Source: Planctomycetota bacterium (lineage in GTDB: Bacteria > Planctomycetota > Planctomycetia > Pirellulales > UBA1268). From it: DNA of 64,000 nt. The stretch covers positions 147,451 through 211,450 of the forward strand of contig VGZO01000001.1 in NCBI GenBank assembly GCA_016872555.1. The letters run 5' to 3'. The position numbers and the translations under genes were made by a program. Positions 46,230-54,432 of the stretch are shown in pieces; position 1 is the first letter of the stretch; every line of letters starts with the position of its first letter. The notes under the pieces are model-generated. The model worked only from the letters and a program-made list of their open reading frames with translations. It was not told the origin of the DNA and did no database searches.

Positions 46230-47039
46230 TCAGTAGCGCCAGCCGACGCCGACATTGGTGAAGAATCGGGGCGAGGTGTCGTTGAGCCCCCACCCGCACC
46301 GGATCCCCAGCTCGAGGTTTTCGGTCGCCAGGACATGGCCACCGAAGCTGGCGTACTGGAGGTTGAGCGGAACGTCCTTGCCGTCGGAAAGGATCGCGAA
46401 GTACTCGGCGTGGACGTTCATCCGTTCGCCGACGGGGACCTTGATCACCGTCGACGGGGCCCACTGGTTGAAGGCGTCGGTCTCGGCGAAGCCCGTCCCG
46501 TAGCGGATCGCCGTATTCCATTCGGTGCCGCCCGCGAAGCGCCAGCCGAAGACTTCACCCGCCATCACCGTCGACTTGTTCGACGGCCCGGAGACCGGCG
46601 TGAATCCCTGGACGACCAGCGCCGAGCGCGGCACCCATCCCTCCTGGTCGGTCGTCTCGGCCTTCGCGCCGTACAGCACCCGGCTCTCCGTCTCGCTGAC
46701 CACGTCCTCGCCGGCAAACTCGCTCCCCGAGATCAGCCCCGGCCCCCCGGCCTCGAGATTGAACCCCAGCCGCGCCTCGAAGCGGTCGCCGAAGCCGCGG
46801 CGCATGAGCAGCTCCGGGTAGCTGTGGGCATCGGGGGCGGTGCGATTGTCGATGAACGAGTAGGAGAGCTCGGCGATCGACAGCCCGGCGCCCGCGGTCG
46901 ACGGTGCGAACGTGAACGAGTCGCGGTCGGTTTCCAGCTCCTCGCGGGGCGCCTCTTGCCAAGCCCGCGCCCGTGTGGCGGCCGCGGCCGCCGCCAGCGC
47001 CACGATCGCAAGGGCGATGCCGCGCCAGGGCCGGCTCAT
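46230..47039 (-). CDS. Outer-membrane beta-barrel protein (phenol MetA-like family)
   Basis: A 269-residue exported protein with a signal peptide (MSRPWRGIALAIVALAAAAA, cleavage near TRARA). The mature part is beta-strand rich with alternating aromatic and polar residues: ISIAELSYSFIDNRTAPDAH-like strands, RRGFGDRFEARLGFNLEAGG, LVVQGFTPVSGPSNKSTVMA, NLQYASFGGHVLATENLELG, ending SPRFFTNVGVGWRY with the C-terminal aromatic typical of outer-membrane barrels. This resembles the MetA-pathway phenol-degradation porin family (DUF). Its ATG overlaps the fadL stop (ATGA), so the two form one transcript and probably serve uptake of the same hydrophobic substrate. Confidence 0.8.
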   Translation of the reverse strand: MSRPWRGIALAIVALAAAAAATRARAWQEAPREELETDRDSFTFAPSTAGAGLSIAELSYSFIDNRTAPDAHSYPELLMRRGFGDRFEARLGFNLEAGGPGLISGSEFAGEDVVSETESRVLYGAKAETTDQEGWVPRSALVVQGFTPVSGPSNKSTVMAGEVFGWRFAGGTEWNTAIRYGTGFAETDAFNQWAPSTVIKVPVGERMNVHAEYFAILSDGKDVPLNLQYASFGGHVLATENLELGIRCGWGLNDTSPRFFTNVGVGWRY

Positions 47040-48295
47040 GTCGCGCCCCGGCGCGCCGGCTGCGGCGCCTGGTGGAAGTGCCAGGTGAAGCCGACGCCGA
47101 TCCAGTAGCTGGCGAGGCTCACCGTCGTCGAGTTGCCGAGCAGTTGGCTGGCGGGAAACATCCCGCCGGCGAAGGTGTCGAAATCGAGGCCGCGCATCAA
47201 CAGGTCGCGGACGCCGATGCCGCCGGCCATCCGGTGCTCGTTGATGATCGCGAACTGCGACTGGACGTAGCGCGCGGCGGGCAGGCCCCCGGGCACCTCG
47301 ATCGGGCCGATCCTGCTGCCGAACGAATCGTTGAGCGGGTTCTGGGCGTAGGCGTAGCCGATCCGCAGCGCCACCCGGTCGGTGGCCCGGTACTACGCCC
47401 CCGTCTGTATCACCCACTGGCCGGTGTAGATGCTCTTGAACAGGCTGGCGCTCCGCCAGTCGAGATACAGCGCGTCGGCCGCGAGCAGCAGCCGGCCGTC
47501 GAGAAGCGACTCATTGGCGATCCCGAGGCCTACCTGCTGTGGCAGCCCGATGTCGACGTCGCGCGACTGCGACTGCGAGAACAAGACGAGCTGGTTGCCG
47601 AACCGGAAATCCTGGTTGGTCTGGTAGTAGGCGCCGAGCCACGTCGCGTCGCCGAGCCGGTAGTCGAGGCCGAATCCGCCGCGCAGCGCGTAGGCGTTGG
47701 TCATCGTGCTCGTGCCGACGGACGGCCCCGAGGAATAGCCGTCGCCGATGAACATCGTGGCACCGATCGACAGCCGGTCGGTGAGCTCGATCGCCACGCT
47801 CGGCGCGAACTCGAGGATCAGCAGGTAGGCCGACGTTCCGTTGCTCGCCGGCACCTGGACGTAGTCGGAGCCCCCGCCGGCGGCGCCGAGCACGGCCAGG
47901 CCGACGGTGGTCGGCAGGGGCAGGCCGGTCACCTCCTGGGCGACGCCGATCGCCGGCACGATCGCCCCCGGCGTGCTGCTCTTGGCCGAGAACGGATCGA
48001 CGCCGAGCAGCGGGAGCGGCGCGCTCTGTGTGAGGTTCGCCGTCGCCTCGGCGAAGGCGCCGCCGAGGGTGAAGTGGGTGCCCTCGTACTGCGTCAGCGC
48101 GGCCGGGTTAGCGTTGATCGCCGAGATGAAGTCTTGCGGTGCGGCGACGCTGGTGCCGGCCATCCCGCCGGACGCCGGCATCAGCGTGTTGCGGAAGTCG
48201 ATCCCGTAGGTCTGGGCCCGGGCGGTTGTCCCCGCGGCGGCCGCGGCCAAAGCGACCAACCAGACCGTCAGCCGAACGATCGCGCGATTCGTCAT
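47036..48295 (-). pseudogene. fadL: FadL-type long-chain fatty-acid porin interrupted by an in-frame TAG
   Basis: The gene encodes an OmpP1/FadL/TodX-type barrel that imports hydrophobic compounds. From the ATG at 48295 (with AAGGGGGTG Shine-Dalgarno), the product has a signal peptide (IVRLTVWLVALAAAAAGTTA), then YGIDFRNTLMPASGGMAGTS, INANPAALTQYEGTHFTLGG, and many strands to WVIQTGA, where TAG at 47393-47395 stops it. The same frame continues with YRATDRVALRIGYAYAQNPL, which is the conserved last third of the family. So a single base change (CAG to TAG giving IQTGAQYR) would restore 419 residues. The truncated version ends after 300 residues and would lack the last strands. It overlaps the porin gene downstream. 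Sequencing error is possible. Confidence 0.85.
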
Positions 48296-48446
48296 CGTCA
48301 CCCCCTTCGTGATCCCCAACGCCATCGGTACGCCAGGCACGACCGCTTGAGCGGAGGTGCCGGAGGCGGAAAACGCACGGAGAGTGGGAAAACTCTGCGG
48401 CCCCGCGCGTGCGGACCTCATGCCCGGGCGCCTCGCCCGACCCGCC

Positions 48447-50126
48447 ATGGACAGCCCCGGGGCGATTCCGGAAAATCCTTCCGTCGTGGGGGATCGGCGC
48501 GGCGGCGGTCGCGGACAGGCGGCGAAGCGGGGGGCGAACGTGGCTGACCTCGGCGACGTGACCGGCGCGATGCTGGCCCAGGAGGAGAAGCTTCGGGCCG
48601 GCGGCGGTCCGGCCGGGCACGAGCGCCAGCGGCGCCTCGGGCGGCTTCCGGTACGCGAGCGGCTCGAGTTGCTGCTCGACCCGGGCGCGCCGTTTCTGGA
48701 ACTGGGCCTGTGGGCCGGGTGGGGCCTCGACCCGGAGTGGGGCGACGTGCCGGCGGCCGGGGTCGTGGCGGGCATCGGCCGGATCGCCGGCCGCCCCTGC
48801 ATGGTCGCCGCCAACGACGCCACGGTGAAGGCCGGGGCGATGTTTCCGGCGAGTGTCAAGAAGCTGATCCGCGCCCAGAAGATCGCCCACCGCCTCCGGC
48901 TGCCGATCGTCTACCTCGTCGACTCGTCGGGGGTGTTCCTGCCGCTGCAGGCCGAGATCTTTCCCGACGAAGACGACTTTGGCCGGATCTTCCGCAACAA
49001 CGCGATCCTCGCCGCCGAGGGGATCCCGCAGTTCGCCGCCGTGATGGGCAATTGCATCGCCGGCGGGGCCTACCTGCCGGTCCTGTGCGACACCGTGTTG
49101 ATGACCGAGGGAAGCCAGCTGTGCCTCGCCGGTCCGGCGCTGGTGAAGGCGGCGCTGGGCCAAATCGCCGATCCGGAGGAGCTCGGCGGCGCGGCGATGC
49201 ATGCCCGCACCAGCGGCACCGTCGATTATCACGAGCCCGACGATCCCGCCTGCCTCGCCCGGCTCCGCGAGCTCGTCGGCCTGCTGCCGGCCCCGACCGC
49301 CGTCGACTCCGGTGCCGCGCCGGCCCGCGACCCGGCCGACCTGTACGCCCTCGTGCCTGCCGACGGACGCGGCGAGTACGACATGCGCGCGGTGCTCGAC
49401 TGCATCGTCGACGCCGGCACGTTCCGCGAGTTCCGCGCCGAGTGGGGGCGGACGATCGTCGCCGGCAGCGCCCGGATCGGCGGCCGGGCGGTGGGGATCG
49501 TGGCCAACGCCCGGCAGCGCTCGCAGTCGGCGGCAGGGGAGCTGCAGATCGGCGGCGTGCTCTACGGCGACGCCGCCGAAAAGGCGGCCCGGTTCGTCGG
49601 TGAGTGCGACCAGGGGCGGGTGCCGCTGCTGTTCATCCACGACGTCCAGGGGTTCATGGTCGGCAAGCAGGCGGAGCAGTCGGGGATCATCCGCTCCGGC
49701 GCCCAACTCGTGCGGGCGATGAGCATCGCCACGGTGCCGAAGTTCACCGTGATCGTCGGCAGCTCCTACGGCGCCGGCCACTACGCGATGTGCGGCCGGG
49801 CCTACGACCCGGCGCTGATCGTCGCCTGGCCCAACGCCCGCTACGCCGTGATGGGGGGCGCGCAGGCCGCCGAGACGCTCCTCGCGCTGCGGCTACGCGA
49901 GTCTTCGCGCGGCGGCGCCGCGCCGAGCGCCGAGGAGGTGGCGCGGCTCCGCGACAGCGTTCGCCGCAGCTACGAAGACCAGACCGACGTCCGCTACGCC
50001 GCGGCACGCGGCTGGGTCGACGCGATCATCGCCCCCGACCGGACGCGCCACTGGCTGGCGGCGGCGCTGGCGGCGATCGCTCCGGCGGCCCTCGTCCGCC
50101 CCCCTTCCGCCCCGAGGGACGTGTGA
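48447..50126 (+). CDS. Acyl-CoA carboxylase carboxyltransferase (beta) subunit
   Basis: A 559-residue carboxyltransferase, the beta half of a biotin-dependent acyl-CoA carboxylase of the methylcrotonyl/geranyl-CoA type. Segments: VAGIGRIAGRPCMVAANDAT, YLVDSSGVFLPLQAEIFPD, RIFRNNAILAAEGIPQFAAV, MGNCIAGGAYLPVLCD, VARTSGTVDYHEPDD-like ARTSGTVDYHEPDDPACLAR. The C-terminal half has FIHDVQGFMVGKQAEQSGII, FTVIVGSSYGAGHYAMCGRA and WPNARYAVMGGAQAAETLLA. The oxyanion Gly-rich loops are intact. A GTG at 48540 behind GCGGGGGGC could be the real start (528 residues). The alpha (biotin carboxylase plus biotin carrier) subunit is not in the window. It overlaps the AtuA-like gene downstream (GTGA). Confidence 0.9.
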   Translation: MDSPGAIPENPSVVGDRRGGGRGQAAKRGANVADLGDVTGAMLAQEEKLRAGGGPAGHERQRRLGRLPVRERLELLLDPGAPFLELGLWAGWGLDPEWGDVPAAGVVAGIGRIAGRPCMVAANDATVKAGAMFPASVKKLIRAQKIAHRLRLPIVYLVDSSGVFLPLQAEIFPDEDDFGRIFRNNAILAAEGIPQFAAVMGNCIAGGAYLPVLCDTVLMTEGSQLCLAGPALVKAALGQIADPEELGGAAMHARTSGTVDYHEPDDPACLARLRELVGLLPAPTAVDSGAAPARDPADLYALVPADGRGEYDMRAVLDCIVDAGTFREFRAEWGRTIVAGSARIGGRAVGIVANARQRSQSAAGELQIGGVLYGDAAEKAARFVGECDQGRVPLLFIHDVQGFMVGKQAEQSGIIRSGAQLVRAMSIATVPKFTVIVGSSYGAGHYAMCGRAYDPALIVAWPNARYAVMGGAQAAETLLALRLRESSRGGAAPSAEEVARLRDSVRRSYEDQTDVRYAAARGWVDAIIAPDRTRHWLAAALAAIAPAALVRPPSAPRDV

Positions 50127-51889
50127 AGCGCTCGATCCGCGTCGGCAATGCCCATGCCTTCTGGGGCGACCGCCTCGCGGCCGCACGGGAGCTGCTGGCG
50201 CTCGAGCCCGGCCTCGACTACCTCGTGATGGACTTCCTCGCCGAGGTGTCGATGTCGATCCTCGCCGGGCAGCGCGAGCGCGACCCGGCGGCGGGGTTCG
50301 TCCGCGACGTGCTCACCGTCGTGGCCGACCTGGCGGCCTTTTGGTCGACCGGCGGGCGCTGCCGCGTGATCGTCAACGCCGGGGGGCTCGACCCCGCCGG
50401 CTGCGCCGCCGCCTGCCGGCGCGTGATCGAGGAGGCGGGCTGCCGCGCGGTGACGATCGGCGTCGTCGCCGGCGACGACGTGCTCGGGTCGCTCCGCGCC
50501 GGCGGCGGCCCCGATGCGTTCACGAACCTCGACTCGGGTGCCGCGCTCGACACGGTGCGCGATCGGCTCGTGACCGCCAACGCCTACCTCGGAGCAGGGC
50601 CGGTCGTCGAGGCGCTGGCTGCCGGGGCCGATCTGGTGATCACCGGCCGGGTCGCCGATCCCTCCCCCGTGGTCGCCGCCTGCCGCCATGCGTTCGCGTG
50701 GCCTGCCGACGACCACGACCTCACCGCCGGTGCTACCGTGGCCGGCCACCTCCTCGAATGCGGCACGCAGGTCACCGGCGGGATCTCGACCGACTGGCTC
50801 GACGTGCCCGCGCCGGAGTCGATCGGATTCCCGGTCGCCGAGATCGCCGCCGACGGCTCGTGCGTGATCACCAAGGCCGCCGGGAGCGGCGGCCGGGTGA
50901 CGACGGCGACGGTCAAGGAGCAGCTCGTCTACGAGATCGGCGACCCCGGCCGGTACCTGAGCCCCGATGCGACGGTGTCGTTCCTCGGCCTCGAGGTGAC
51001 CGAGATCGGCCCCGACCGGGTCCGCGTCGCCGGGGCGCGCGGGGGGCCGCCCCCGGAGTCGCTCAAGGTCAGCGCCACCTACCGCGACGGGTTCCGCGCC
51101 GCCGCCACGCTCACCATGTTCGGTCCCGAGTCGGTGACCAAAGCGCGCCGCTGCGGCGCGATCGTGCTCGGGCGCCTGGCCGCCGCCGGCCACCGCTTCC
51201 GCGACACGCTCGTCGAATGCCTCGGCCAGGGAGACAGCGTTCCGGTGCTGCCCCCCGATCTCGTTCCCACAGACGCCTGGGAGACGGTGCTGCGGATCGC
51301 GGTCGAGGCCGATGACGCGGCGCCCGTCGAGGCCTTCACGCGCGAAGTGATGCCGCTGGTCACCGCCGGGCCGCAGGGCACGACCGGCTACGCCGAGGGG
51401 CGGCCGCGCGTCCACCGGCTGCTCCGCTACTGGCCGTGCCTGGTGCGCGCCGATCGCGTCATCCCGACGATGACGACGCTCGTCACCGCCGACACCGGCC
51501 CGGCGCGGCGCCCGGCCCCCGCGCCGGCTCCGGTTCGGGCGGCCTTCGCGACACCGCCTGCCGCCCCGCCGCCCGGGCCGCCGCGGCGCCTCCTCGACGT
51601 CGCCTTCGGCCGTAGCGGCGACAAGGGCACCGGCGCCAACGTCGGGATCCTCGTCCGCGATCCGGCCGACTGGCCGTGGCTCGTGTCGTGGCTCACCGCC
51701 GAGCGCGTCGCGGCGTGGCTCGGGCCGCTCGGTGTCGAGGAGGTCACGGCCTATCCGCTCCCGGCCCTCGGCGGGATCAACTTCGTCGTCCGCGGCGTCC
51801 TCCGCCGCGGTCTCCGCAACGATGCCCAGGGGAAGGCGCTCGCCCAGGCGGTGCTCGCCATGCCCCTCGACGCTCCCCCGACCCGGTGA
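50123..51889 (+). CDS. atuA: AtuA / DUF1446 family protein, acyclic-terpene type
   Basis: A 588-residue protein of the AtuA (DUF1446) family. The large N-terminal domain begins SIRVGNAHAFWGDRLAAARE and includes DYLVMDFLAEVSMSILAGQR, VNAGGLDPAGCAAACRRVIE, VTIGVVAGDDVL, NAYLGAGPVVEALAAGADLV, ITGRVADPSPVVAACRH, CGTQVTGGISTDWLDV and EQLVYEIGDPGRYLSPDATV. After a Pro/Ala linker (about residues 455-480), a small C-terminal domain RRLLDVAFGRSGDKGTGANV is the AtuA-like ferredoxin-fold domain. AtuA is needed for growth on citronellol and geraniol in Pseudomonas but its activity is unknown. The GTG start overlaps the carboxyltransferase stop. The next gene, an acyl-CoA synthetase, is 7 nt downstream. 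Confidence 0.9.
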   Translation: MKRSIRVGNAHAFWGDRLAAARELLALEPGLDYLVMDFLAEVSMSILAGQRERDPAAGFVRDVLTVVADLAAFWSTGGRCRVIVNAGGLDPAGCAAACRRVIEEAGCRAVTIGVVAGDDVLGSLRAGGGPDAFTNLDSGAALDTVRDRLVTANAYLGAGPVVEALAAGADLVITGRVADPSPVVAACRHAFAWPADDHDLTAGATVAGHLLECGTQVTGGISTDWLDVPAPESIGFPVAEIAADGSCVITKAAGSGGRVTTATVKEQLVYEIGDPGRYLSPDATVSFLGLEVTEIGPDRVRVAGARGGPPPESLKVSATYRDGFRAAATLTMFGPESVTKARRCGAIVLGRLAAAGHRFRDTLVECLGQGDSVPVLPPDLVPTDAWETVLRIAVEADDAAPVEAFTREVMPLVTAGPQGTTGYAEGRPRVHRLLRYWPCLVRADRVIPTMTTLVTADTGPARRPAPAPAPVRAAFATPPAAPPPGPPRRLLDVAFGRSGDKGTGANVGILVRDPADWPWLVSWLTAERVAAWLGPLGVEEVTAYPLPALGGINFVVRGVLRRGLRNDAQGKALAQAVLAMPLDAPPTR

Positions 51890-51896
51890 GGCCCCC

Positions 51897-53615
51897 ATGG
51901 CAGGAGTGCGCACGAACGACGGCGAAGCGTCGCTTTCCGGAGGTAACGCCCCGTGGGTCGACGGCCTGTCGATCGGCGCGGTGCTCCGGGCCACGGCAGC
52001 CTGCCATCCCGACGCCACGGCCGTCGTGTTCTGCGCGACCGGCTGGCGGCGGACGTGGCGCGAGTTCGACGCCGAAGTCGACTCCGTAGCCGCGGCGCTG
52101 CTCGCGGCGGGATTCCGCCGCGGCGACCATTTCGGCGTCTGGGCGACGAACGTCCCGGAATGGGTCCTGCTCCAATTCGCGACGGCCCGGATCGGCGTCG
52201 TGCTGGTGACGGTCAATCCGTCGTACCGTCCCGCCGAGTTGGCGTTCGCGATCGGCCAGGCCGACCTGGCGGGGCTGGCCGTGGTCGACCGCTTCAAGTC
52301 GACCGACTACCACGCCGCCGTCGCCGAGGTGGTCCCCGAACTGGCGGCCGCGACGCCCGGCAGGATCGAGTCGGCGACGTTCCCGCGGCTCCGGTCGGTG
52401 ATCTCGCTGCGCGGCCCGACGCCGCCGGGGATGGTCGGTTGGGATGAGCTCGTCGCCGGCGGGCGGGCCGTCGCGCCGGAGGCGCTGTCCGCCGCCGAGG
52501 CGGCCGTCACGCCGGCCGACCCGATCAACATCCAGTTCACCTCCGGCACCACCGGCGTGCCCAAGGGGGCGACGCTCTCCCACCGCAACATCCTCCTCAA
52601 CGCCTTCTATGCCGGCGTCGCCCAGCGTTTCTCGCCGGCCGACGCGCTGTGCATCCCCGTGCCGCTGTACCACTGCTTCGGCTGCGTGCTCGGCACGCTG
52701 TGCGGGATCGTCCACGGGGCGGCGATGGTGTTTCCGGCCGAGTCGTTCCAGCCCGAGGCCACGCTGGCGGCGCTCGAGGCGGAGCGCTGCACGGTGCTGT
52801 ACGGCGTGCCGACGATGTTCATCGCGCTGCTCGAGCATCCCGACTATCCGCGCCGCGACCTCGGCTCGCTCCGCACCGGGATCATGGCCGGGAGCCCCTG
52901 CCCGATCGAGCTGATGCGGCGCGTGACCGGCGAGATGGGGGCGCGCGAGATGACGATCGGCTACGGACAGACCGAGGCGGCCCCGCTGATCACGCAGACG
53001 CACTGCGACGATCCGCTCGAGATCCGCGTCGGCACCGTCGGCCGGGCGCTTCCCGGCGTCGAGGTGAAGATCGTCGATCCGGCCACGGGCCAGGCGCTCG
53101 GCGACGGCCTGCCCGGTGAACTGTGCGCCCGCGGCCACGGCGTGATGCTCGGGTATTACAAGATGCCGGAGATGACCGCCAAGGCGATCGACGCCGACGG
53201 CTGGCTCCACACCGGCGATATCGCGCTCCGCGAGCCCGGCGGGACGTTCCGGATCACCGGCCGGATCAAGGACCTGGTGATCCGCGGCGGCGAAAACATC
53301 TTCCCGCGCGAGATCGAGGAGGTCCTCCACGCCCATCCCGCCGTTCGCGACGTCCAGGTGATCGGCGTCCCCGACCGGAAGTTCGGCGAGCAGGTGATGG
53401 CCTGGGTGGCGCTCCGCGACGGCCGCACGGCGACGGCCGACGAGCTGAAGGAGTTTTGCAAGGCGCGGCTCGCCTACTTCAAGGTGCCGCACTACTGGAA
53501 GTTCGTCGATATCTTCCCGACGACCGTCACGGGAAAGGTGCAGAAGTTCCGGATGCGCGAGATCGCGATCGACGAGCTCGGCCTCCAAGATGTCGCCCGG
53601 ATCGAAACGGCCTGA
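51897..53615 (+). CDS. Acyl-CoA synthetase, AtuH/FadD-like (AMP-forming)
   Basis: A 572-residue AMP-forming acyl-CoA ligase. It starts MAGVRTNDGEASLSGGNAPW; WVDGLSIGAVLRATAACHPD begins the fold. Motifs: A3 NIQFTSGTTGVPKGATLSHR, then VPLYHCFGCVLGTLCGIVHG, A5 TIGYGQTEAAPLITQTHCDD, A7 DGWLHTGDIALREPGGTFRI, A8 GRIKDLVIRGGENIFPREIE, A10 TTVTGKVQKFRMREIAIDEL. These are the medium/long branched-chain-type features also seen in AtuH. It is the third gene of the carboxyltransferase-AtuA-ligase operon; the stop faces the enoyl-CoA hydratase gene 6 nt away. Confidence 0.92.
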   Translation: MAGVRTNDGEASLSGGNAPWVDGLSIGAVLRATAACHPDATAVVFCATGWRRTWREFDAEVDSVAAALLAAGFRRGDHFGVWATNVPEWVLLQFATARIGVVLVTVNPSYRPAELAFAIGQADLAGLAVVDRFKSTDYHAAVAEVVPELAAATPGRIESATFPRLRSVISLRGPTPPGMVGWDELVAGGRAVAPEALSAAEAAVTPADPINIQFTSGTTGVPKGATLSHRNILLNAFYAGVAQRFSPADALCIPVPLYHCFGCVLGTLCGIVHGAAMVFPAESFQPEATLAALEAERCTVLYGVPTMFIALLEHPDYPRRDLGSLRTGIMAGSPCPIELMRRVTGEMGAREMTIGYGQTEAAPLITQTHCDDPLEIRVGTVGRALPGVEVKIVDPATGQALGDGLPGELCARGHGVMLGYYKMPEMTAKAIDADGWLHTGDIALREPGGTFRITGRIKDLVIRGGENIFPREIEEVLHAHPAVRDVQVIGVPDRKFGEQVMAWVALRDGRTATADELKEFCKARLAYFKVPHYWKFVDIFPTTVTGKVQKFRMREIAIDELGLQDVARIETA

Positions 53616-53621
53616 CGAAGG

Positions 53622-54401
53622 CTACCGCGACGGCGACCACGACGGCGGGCGCTTCTCGAGAAACGCGCGGAGCCCTTCGGTCGCCTCGTCGCTGCGCCGG
53701 CCGACGAGGTGCTCGGCGATCGCGGCGGCCGCGGCGGCGGCGTCGTCGCCCGGCCAGCCGAAGGCGTGGCGGATCAGCGCCTTGGTGCGGCGGATCGTGT
53801 CCGGGCCACCGGCGAGGATCGCGTCGGCCACCGCCAGTGCCTCGGGCTCGAGCCGCGCCGCCGGCACCACGCGCTGTACCAGGCCGATATCGCGGGCGCG
53901 GGGGGCGTCGATCGGCTCGCCGACGAGAAACAGCTCGGTCAGGTCGCCGCGGCGCACTTTCGTCCGCAGCACGTCGCAGACGAGCGCGGGAAGCAGCCCG
54001 CGCCGCGCCTCGGGGAAGCCGAGCTTGGCGTCGGAGGCGGCGATCACCAGGTCGCAGCCGCTGGCCAGGCCGACGCCGCCGGCGTAGGCGCCGCCGTGGA
54101 CCGCGGCGATCGTCACCAGCTCGTCGCCGCCGAGCCGCTCGAGCGCCCGGGCAACCCCCTGCGCCGATCGCTCGACGAGCGTTTCGTCGGCCGCTTCGGC
54201 GAGGTCGAGCCCCGCGCAGAACACCGGCCCGGCGCCGCGGAGGATCACGACGCGCGTCGTGCCGTCGCCGGCCAGGCGGTCGAGCCCGGCGACGAGGGAA
54301 TCGAGGAGGGCGATCGAGAGGGCGTTGCGCCGTTCGGGGCGGTCGAGGGTGGCGAACACCACCCCCGGCCGCGCGGCGTCGAAGCGGACCGGTTCGGCCA
54401 A
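53622..54401 (-). CDS. Enoyl-CoA hydratase/isomerase family protein (AtuE-like)
   Basis: A 259-residue crotonase. Segments: VVFATLDRPERRNALSIALL, the oxyanion-forming GPVFCAGLDLAEAADETLVE, and VHGGAYAGGVGLASGCDLVI for the second oxyanion Gly. The position of the first catalytic Glu (Glu144 in mitochondrial crotonase) is Gly here in GGVGLASG, while a Glu is present in FPEARRGLLPALVCDVLRTK. The role as methylglutaconyl/isohexenylglutaconyl-CoA hydratase is inferred from the context of a carboxyltransferase. It reads with the acyl-CoA dehydrogenase just upstream on the same strand (31 nt gap). Confidence 0.9.
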   Translation of the reverse strand: MAEPVRFDAARPGVVFATLDRPERRNALSIALLDSLVAGLDRLAGDGTTRVVILRGAGPVFCAGLDLAEAADETLVERSAQGVARALERLGGDELVTIAAVHGGAYAGGVGLASGCDLVIAASDAKLGFPEARRGLLPALVCDVLRTKVRRGDLTELFLVGEPIDAPRARDIGLVQRVVPAARLEPEALAVADAILAGGPDTIRRTKALIRHAFGWPGDDAAAAAAAIAEHLVGRRSDEATEGLRAFLEKRPPSWSPSR

Positions 54402-54432
54402 CGGACGACTCCGAAAACGATGGGAAGACGCG

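Noticed and set aside
47393..47395. TAG in fadL considered as a pyrrolysine or programmed read-through codon
   Set aside because: No downstream insertion-like hairpin was noticed and pyrrolysine genes are not expected in this group. A simple CAG-to-TAG change or a sequencing error explains it more easily.
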